Origin: Paralichthys olivaceus
Taxonomy: Eukaryota > Chordata > Actinopteri > Pleuronectiformes > Paralichthyidae
Direction: 5' to 3'
Length of the DNA: 64,000 nt
Assembly: GCF_024713975.1 (NCBI RefSeq)
Contig: NC_091105.1
Span: 24,387,439-24,451,438 of the forward strand
The notes under the pieces are model-generated. The model saw nothing but the letters and a program-made list of their open reading frames with translations. It made no database searches and was not told the DNA's origin. A program made the position numbers and the translations under genes. Below are positions 58,487-64,000 of the stretch, in pieces. Position 1 is the first letter of the stretch, and the number at the start of each line of letters is the position of its first letter.

Positions 58487-61400
58487 ATGTTTGTAGCGCG
58501 TAGTATCGCTGCAGATCATAGAGATCTGATCCACGATGTGTCGTATGATTTCCACGGCCGGAGAATGGCAACGTGCTCCAGTGACCAAAGTGTTAAGGTA
58601 AGTTACGCGGAGCATCACTTTGCTAACGTTAGCGTTAGCTGTCATCGCTAGTTAGTTAACATTAGCCTCATTACAAGCGCTCTGAGCTCATCACTGAATT
58701 TACTTTTATCTCCCACCAGACGTAAAGTTATATTCACTACTTTTGCTAATTCTGACGTTTATATGCAGTTTTATCTTGTTGTATTTAGCTTAGGTTGGTT
58801 GACATTTTGTTAGTAGCATATTAGCTAGTGACGCTGTGGGGAAGTTGTATTGTAGTTGTATGTAATCTTTTCAGAGTTAGCATGGAAGAACAACATGGAA
58901 CTCCCCTGTATGAATAGTACACATGTGACTAAGAAGTTGTTATCTGATCAGTTCAGGATCACAACGTGAAGACCTTATTACTTTCCAGTTATGCCAGTGA
59001 GTGTTGAACAAACCTACTTCAGTGCTACTCTTGTTTACATTGTGATCTTATTCCTCTCAGGTTTGGGACAAAAGTGAAAATGGAGCGTGGCACTGCACAG
59101 CCAGCTGGAAGGTAAACCACCTGCTGCTTAATCACTTTTAACCTGTAAAAGCTTATGGCTAAAATAATATATAATCCAATAAAAGCTAAATACATTTGCA
59201 TAATTTTCTTCTTTTGATTTATCTTGTCTTCCTTACGGTTACAGCTTGAACTAGTGAGTTTATTGTCCTGGATTGGGGAAATTCAGTTTCACCCCCCCCT
59301 TCAAAACCAAGACCTATGAAACAAACAACAGCGTGACACAAAGCAAACTGTGCACATCGGAATCAGAATCAGAAATCCCTTTATTGTGCCAAGATTGAGA
59401 AATTAACAGCATTGCAACAGCAAGATAATCAAACAAGCATAAAAAGTGAAGAATATGAAGTACAAGTATAAGTGAAAACAAGATAAATTACGAAATACAA
59501 ATAAATGAATTACTGTATACAAATTTGACAATATTATTTTTTGGAGTTCAGTGATTTGAGAGACTCTCTATTCTCTTTTCCTCAGACACACAGCGGTTCA
59601 GTGTGGAGAGTTACCTGGGCTCATCCAGAATTTGGGCAGGTTCTGGCTTCCTGCTCCTTTGACAGGACAGCTGCTGTGTGGGAAGAGATTGTAGGCGAAT
59701 CCAATGACAAACAGAGAGGATTGAGCCACTGGGTGAGTAAAACTGTACCACCAGATTCTGCTCTGTATGTTGCAGTTATAACAGGGATGATCATCAACTT
59801 TCTTTGCCAAAGTTCTTTGTTTTTCATGGAAGCTCTGACTCAAGTATTTCACATTACTCCTATTTAGATAAAAAGAACCACACTAGTGGACAGTAGAACT
59901 TCAGTGACAGATGTGAAATTTGCCCCCAAACACATGGGCCTGATGTTGACCACCTGCTCTGCGGATGGAGTGGTGAGGATTTACGAGGCTCCTGATGTGA
60001 TGAACCTGAGTCAATGGTCCCTGCAGCACGAGATCTCCTGCAAGCTCAGCTGCAGCTGCATCTCTTGGAATCCCTCCAGGTTAAAACGCAACTTCACTTT
60101 GCAGCAAAAATGCTGTGACAATGCAGTGTCTGCAATGTGTGTGTGTATATATATATACATATAATATTGCACTTCTGTCCGTCCTGGGAGAGGGATCCCT
60201 CACATGTGGCTCTCGGAGGTTTCTGCATTTTTCCCGTTTCTTTTGAAAAGCTTCTTGTGTACACACATGTTTAACAATATTTGCGACACTCTAGACTGTT
60301 GAATATATATGCACAGATATGGTCATGTTTGTGTGTCAAGTTTTGAGGCACTTTTTTCAGCTCCACTCAGGCCCCATAGGCTTGTACACACATTCTTCAT
60401 CCGATCACGAGTCGACAGCTCTGCGAGCATTCACACCTGGTATTAACATGTGGCCTCACATGTGTCTCGTGATCGGATCTCTCTTCCCCACCCTATATGC
60501 AAATAAACACGTATATCATTTCTGTAAACCTATTTAAGGAAAGTATTGATCATTATGTGGTGATCAGTGATATTGTGGCGGTGGTTACAAACAAATCAAT
60601 GAGCAGAGAAAAGATCAGATCAACTGTAACAGGAAGGAATTTTATAGACTTGCTGTTTTCCCAGCAGAAAAAAGTCCTGTATTTAAGAGTTATATTTATG
60701 GGTTGCTGTATAGAGTCTTCAGCTGGTAAATGGGTTAACCTGGTATTTAAGTGTGGATTAGAACTCATGGAAAACACATTTGTGAATATTTAGGGCTCAA
60801 GTTTAATGAGGTACAGGTGTGTTAGGGCATGTCAAAATCCACTTTTGATATCCCAGTGGTGGCAAAAAGTGCATTTTTCTAAACAGTTGACCTCTTTTAT
60901 TAATCATGAATGTGTTTTGGTCGTAACATGTTATAAAATCAACCAGTGTACCATCTCCAATACCCCTTTATAAGACAGCATTGAATTTTAAATTTGAGCA
61001 TTGTAGGTTGAACACCGTAATATTTATTTATTTTTCTCCCTACCACCCAGCTCTCGTGCCCATCCGCCAATGTTTGCAGTGGGGAGTGACGACAGCAACG
61101 TGTCATACGGTGGGAAAGTTCAGATCTATGAGTACAATGAAAATACAAGGTATGTGTCCTGTAGTGTTCCGTTTGCCACTTTTGAAGTAAACCATTATAA
61201 ACAAAAAATCTTTTCATTAAATGTAATGTTTTTTTTATTTATCAATGTTTAAAAGGAAATATGCTAAAGCAGAGACACTGATGACCGTCACTGATGCAGT
61301 CCATGATATTGCATTTGCTCCAAACCTGGGAAGATCTTTCCACGTCCTTGCCATAGCAACGAAAGATGTCAGAATCTTTAAGCTTGTTCCGATGAGGTGA

Positions 61401-63527
61401 TAGATTCAGTTTTTTTCTCTGTTTATTGTCAAAGTTGTCATATGAAGGACTAAAACATAGAGGTTGTTGTGTCATTGCTTAAAACCTGCCTTTTACATGT
61501 CAGTTACATGAAACTGATTTTTTAGATTAAAAGAAAAAAAAATCTTTGATCCGTCTGACAGAAAGGACAGCACCTCTACAGGACCCACCAAGTTTGAAGT
61601 GCAGATTATGGCTCAGTTTGACAACCACAACTCCCAAGTGTGGCGTGTGAGCTGGAACATCACCAGCACCCTGCTGGCCTCCTCTGGGGATGATGGATGT
61701 GTGCGGCTCTGGAAAGGTTGGGAGGATTTTTTTGTGTTGCCTGCTATTTTAATAAATAGATTTAGAATACTAGTTTTATAAGTAAACATAGACTCTCACA
61801 TAGGGATTTTACAATAACCGCGGTTTCATAACACCGTGCAGTGAAATCTCCTCTCGTGATTCACATTTTGTGTGTGTGCAGTGCTCTTCGTATGAGCCAC
61901 TCAACTGAAATGGTAGTTGAGAAGAGGGAACTAACGTACGGGCCTTATTTCCACAAAAACAAAGCCTTAAATCTGCAGTGTGGGAGCATTTTGGATATCT
62001 AAAAATGCACGGCAAAGAAGATGGATATAAAATCTGCATAACTATAAGCAAAAAGTGACGTCCAAAGTTTCCAACTCATCAAACATGTTGCAACATCCTC
62101 GAGATCATCATCCATCCCTGTATGCCCAAATCAAGGTAAAAAATGTAACTAGCTAATGTACGCTGGCCCAAAAACTCCAACTCTCTCTCAAACCAGGAGT
62201 CCACAGCGAGAGGAGAGATCCTGGTTTCCTTTTGGTTTCTGACCAGCTGACGTGCTGACAGAGCCAATGAGTTCAAACATTGATTGGTCCACATTTGAAG
62301 CAGTTGTCTGTAAATACGAATGTATATACATTTTTAAAATATCATGCAGCCCTAGTTGGTGGTTTGATCCCAGTCTTTCCCATTCTGCATGCCGAAGTGG
62401 CGAGATGACGTCTGTGCCATTCTCATAGATGCACTGTATGTGTGAATGTGTGAGTAGCAAAAGATTTACTGTAAAGCGCTTTGAGTAGTCATCAAGACTA
62501 GAAAATGCAAGGGTGGAGTAAAAAAACACAGACTCCAAGGAAGACGGTCTTGAAGTCAGTGCGCTGTAAACAACCGCCAATCTAGTGTTTCGCATTTGCT
62601 TTTTTTGTTGCAAATAAAAAAACAATGCTTTGGAAGTCCCTGTGTTTTTGCACCAAGAATACAATGAAAAACAAAGTTGACATAGAACTTTCTTACAGCT
62701 GAAAATTAAAACTAGTGTAATGTGAAAATATATGTGTAAATTTGCATCCTCTATAGAGAGAAATAAACATAATTTTAAGAAATATAAAATTAGGTTACAC
62801 ATGAAATAACATAACAGCAACAAAGAGAAACAAACATATATACACTGCCAGTGGTTATGCATCTTCACACAATCAGATGTACATATATATATTCTGCAAG
62901 AAAACCAACCAACCGATCTCAAGGTGAAAAAGTGGTGATACAAGCATAGAAGACACAGATGAAGATGGCGTCGGTGTGCTGTTAAAATGATCATGTGGTC
63001 TCTGCAGTGGAATTAATATAATACATTCTGCCTCTGTATGCTTCACCACCTCTTGCCTAAATAATGAGGAGGATTTGTTGCAGTTGAGAACTCGTCTGTG
63101 CAGAGAACCTCCCACTGCGTTGTGCATGAATGAAAGGTATAGTCTGGAGAATTGGGTCTGGATTTAAGGTCATGTCTGAAAACGGCTAAAGGCTGATATT
63201 CACCACATCTAAAAATCATTGGAAGGGAAGTAATCTATAAATGATGATCAGCTGTCAAATCAGCCTGACTCAATTTGTCCCATCATCTCTTTCCCTTTGT
63301 TTACATACTAAAGAAATTACATATTACAAGCATCGAAGCCCTAACTTTGCCTCCTCTGTCTTTCTGCAGCTAACTACATGGACAACTGGAAGTGCACGGG
63401 CATCCTGAAGGGAGACGGCAGCCCACTCACCAGCTCATCCGGTCAGCCCACAGCCATGAGCACCTTTGTGGGCTCCTCTGTTCAGACACCTCAGAATGCA
63501 CTGAATGGGATGCCTGCAGGAAGGTAG
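58487..63527 (+). CDS. seh1l: SEH1L, nucleoporin SEH1 (8 coding exons)
   Basis: Exons: 58487-58597, 59061-59111, 59586-59732, 59868-60079, 61051-61149, 61256-61396, 61562-61716, 63370-63527. With the in-frame TAG at 63525-63527 the sum is 1,074 nt, or 357 codons plus stop. The start [18 protein letters not shown] is nearly the human N terminus. WD40 units are visible at residues ~10-50 ([12 protein letters not shown]), ~57-97 ([14 protein letters not shown]), ~112-153 ([13 protein letters not shown]), ~160-205, ~220-260 and ~275-315 ([13 protein letters not shown]). SEH1 is known as an incomplete six-bladed propeller whose last blade is supplied by a partner: NUP85 in the Y complex of the nuclear pore, MIOS in GATOR2. 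The 3' end is ambiguous: AG|GTAGGT at 63522 onward reads either as Gly-Arg-stop or as a splice donor to a further exon, as in the human isoforms. An AATAAA at 63815 favours the stop. Confidence 0.96.
59365..59520 (-). mobile_element. L2-like LINE 3' tail in SEH1L intron 2
   Basis: GGAATCAGAATCAGAAATCC then CTTTATTGTGCCAAG is the inverse of the L2-type tail (…AATAAAG…TTCTGATTCTGATTCC). No reverse transcriptase coding remains. Confidence 0.65.
60120..60240 (-). repeat. (TG)n(TA)n microsatellite and inverse copy of the 28.5-kb repeat
   Basis: (TG)n(TA)n at ~60,138-60,163 is followed by TCTGTCCGTCCTGGGAGAGG, the inverse of the 3' part of the repeat at 28,500-28,745. It lies in SEH1L intron 4. 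Confidence 0.7.
61801..62356. mobile_element. Possible hAT-like non-autonomous element, SEH1L intron 7
   Basis: The right edge is the inverse of CTAGGGCTGCATGATATTTT, a common fish hAT terminus. The left edge ATAGGGATTTTACAATAACC is a weak partner. The interior is noncoding with no clear target duplication. Confidence 0.35.
62352..62520 (+). repeat. tRNA-derived SINE copy in SEH1L intron 7
   Basis: GTTGGTGGTTTGATCCCAGT (B-box-like), CATGCCGAAGTGGCGAGATG, and TTTACTGTAAAGCGCTTTGA then CATCAAGACTAGAAAATGCA, in family order. Confidence 0.7.
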
Positions 63528-64000
63528 GTGGTGTGGTGCATCAGACGCCACTCACCCAGCCCAACCCGAGCCAGTCAAAACTGACAACTCACTCTGCCTC
63601 ACACTGACTGGGACTGCAGCTGCTAACTGACAAACTCCTGGGCCAACACTGACCCAATGCTGCACTTATGCAAAGAGCTTGGCTTCCAGCATATGAGTTG
63701 AGGGCATTAAGCCTGTGAAGCCCAATGTGTTGTGTTTTGTTTCCTCTTGATAAGTATGGGTGCATGTTGTAAGGGTTGATTTAGGGCTTAATGCTCTCTG
63801 GGTATAAAAACTAAAATAAAGCCGTTCATATGCATTTGATATGGGACTATTATTTTGAGTGCTTGTCCTATTGCGATATACGGCAGAACCATTGTGTTGA
63901 TAGCAAGCAGCATTTTGTATCTGTCATCAAACTTGATTACAACATTTTAACTTCCAGTAGCTCCATGACTGTTGCATTTTAAATGAAATTCATTCATTTC
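63528..64000 (+). other. SEH1L 3' UTR or intron and flank
   Basis: This follows the TAG/donor ambiguity of SEH1L exon 8. It contains the AATAAA at 63815. No further SEH1L exon or CEP192 exon was recognised before the window end. Confidence 0.4.
63815..63820 (+). terminator. Candidate SEH1L polyadenylation signal AATAAA
   Basis: An AATAAA hexamer lies about 290 bp after the in-exon TAG stop of SEH1L. If used, it makes the eighth exon terminal with a 3' UTR of about 300 bp. Cleavage cannot be confirmed from sequence. Confidence 0.4.

Noticed and set aside
62188..62994. 268-codon open frame on the minus strand, the longest in the window
   Set aside because: It lies in SEH1L intron 7 across a SINE and a possible hAT-like element, is rich in Leu/Phe/Cys/Tyr from AT-rich DNA, and shows no recognisable domain.
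1..64000. CRISPR arrays, operons, tRNA or rRNA genes
   Set aside because: The DNA is intron-bearing vertebrate sequence. Regular repeats are microsatellites or transposon ends, and tRNA-like stretches are SINE fragments without an intact cloverleaf.

Overview
The window looks like teleost nuclear DNA, probably from a percomorph-type fish. Three vertebrate genes can be rebuilt exon by exon with GT-AG introns, and the rest is AT-rich, rich in microsatellites, and scattered with fish transposon families (hAT, PIF/Harbinger, Tc1-like, TTAA-type MITEs, L2-, L1- and R2-like LINEs, tRNA-derived SINEs). The species cannot be named from sequence alone.

Layout. 1-25,066: a gene-poor stretch with no exon I can recognise. 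It holds an inverted-repeat element (1-960), a 220-bp MITE (3,181-3,400), a Tc1-like relic (12,866-13,300), a putative solo LTR (15,111-15,408), an L1-type relic (18,560-19,610), a retroviral-type LTR with a primer-binding-like site (23,822-24,187), SINE fragments, and several TAATTA-rich islands that could be conserved non-coding elements. 25,067-47,355 (minus): CEP76, 13 coding exons, 663 codons, with introns swollen by nested transposons. 49,757-57,494 (minus): PTPN2, 9 coding exons, 417 codons. 58,487-63,527 (plus): SEH1L, 8 coding exons, 357 codons if the in-exon stop is used. PTPN2 and SEH1L are divergent and share a 992-bp intergenic interval, a likely bidirectional promoter.

The order CEP76-PTPN2-SEH1L matches the human 18p11 block (CEP76-PSMG2-PTPN2-SEH1L-CEP192, from memory). 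No PSMG2 exon is visible in the 2.4 kb between CEP76 and PTPN2. The genes are not a pathway: CEP76 acts at centrioles, PTPN2 is a tyrosine phosphatase at the ER and/or nucleus, and SEH1L is a nuclear-pore and GATOR2 subunit. The linkage is ancestral synteny.

I found no convincing new gene system. The most unusual material is structural: a Harbinger-like element filling almost a whole CEP76 intron, with a LINE inside it; one LINE inserted in another; an AT-rich element with ~135-bp inverted arms; a hAT element with a perfect 8-bp target duplication; a 222-bp direct repeat at ~97% identity with no indel; and a long hairpin inside a PTPN2 intron.
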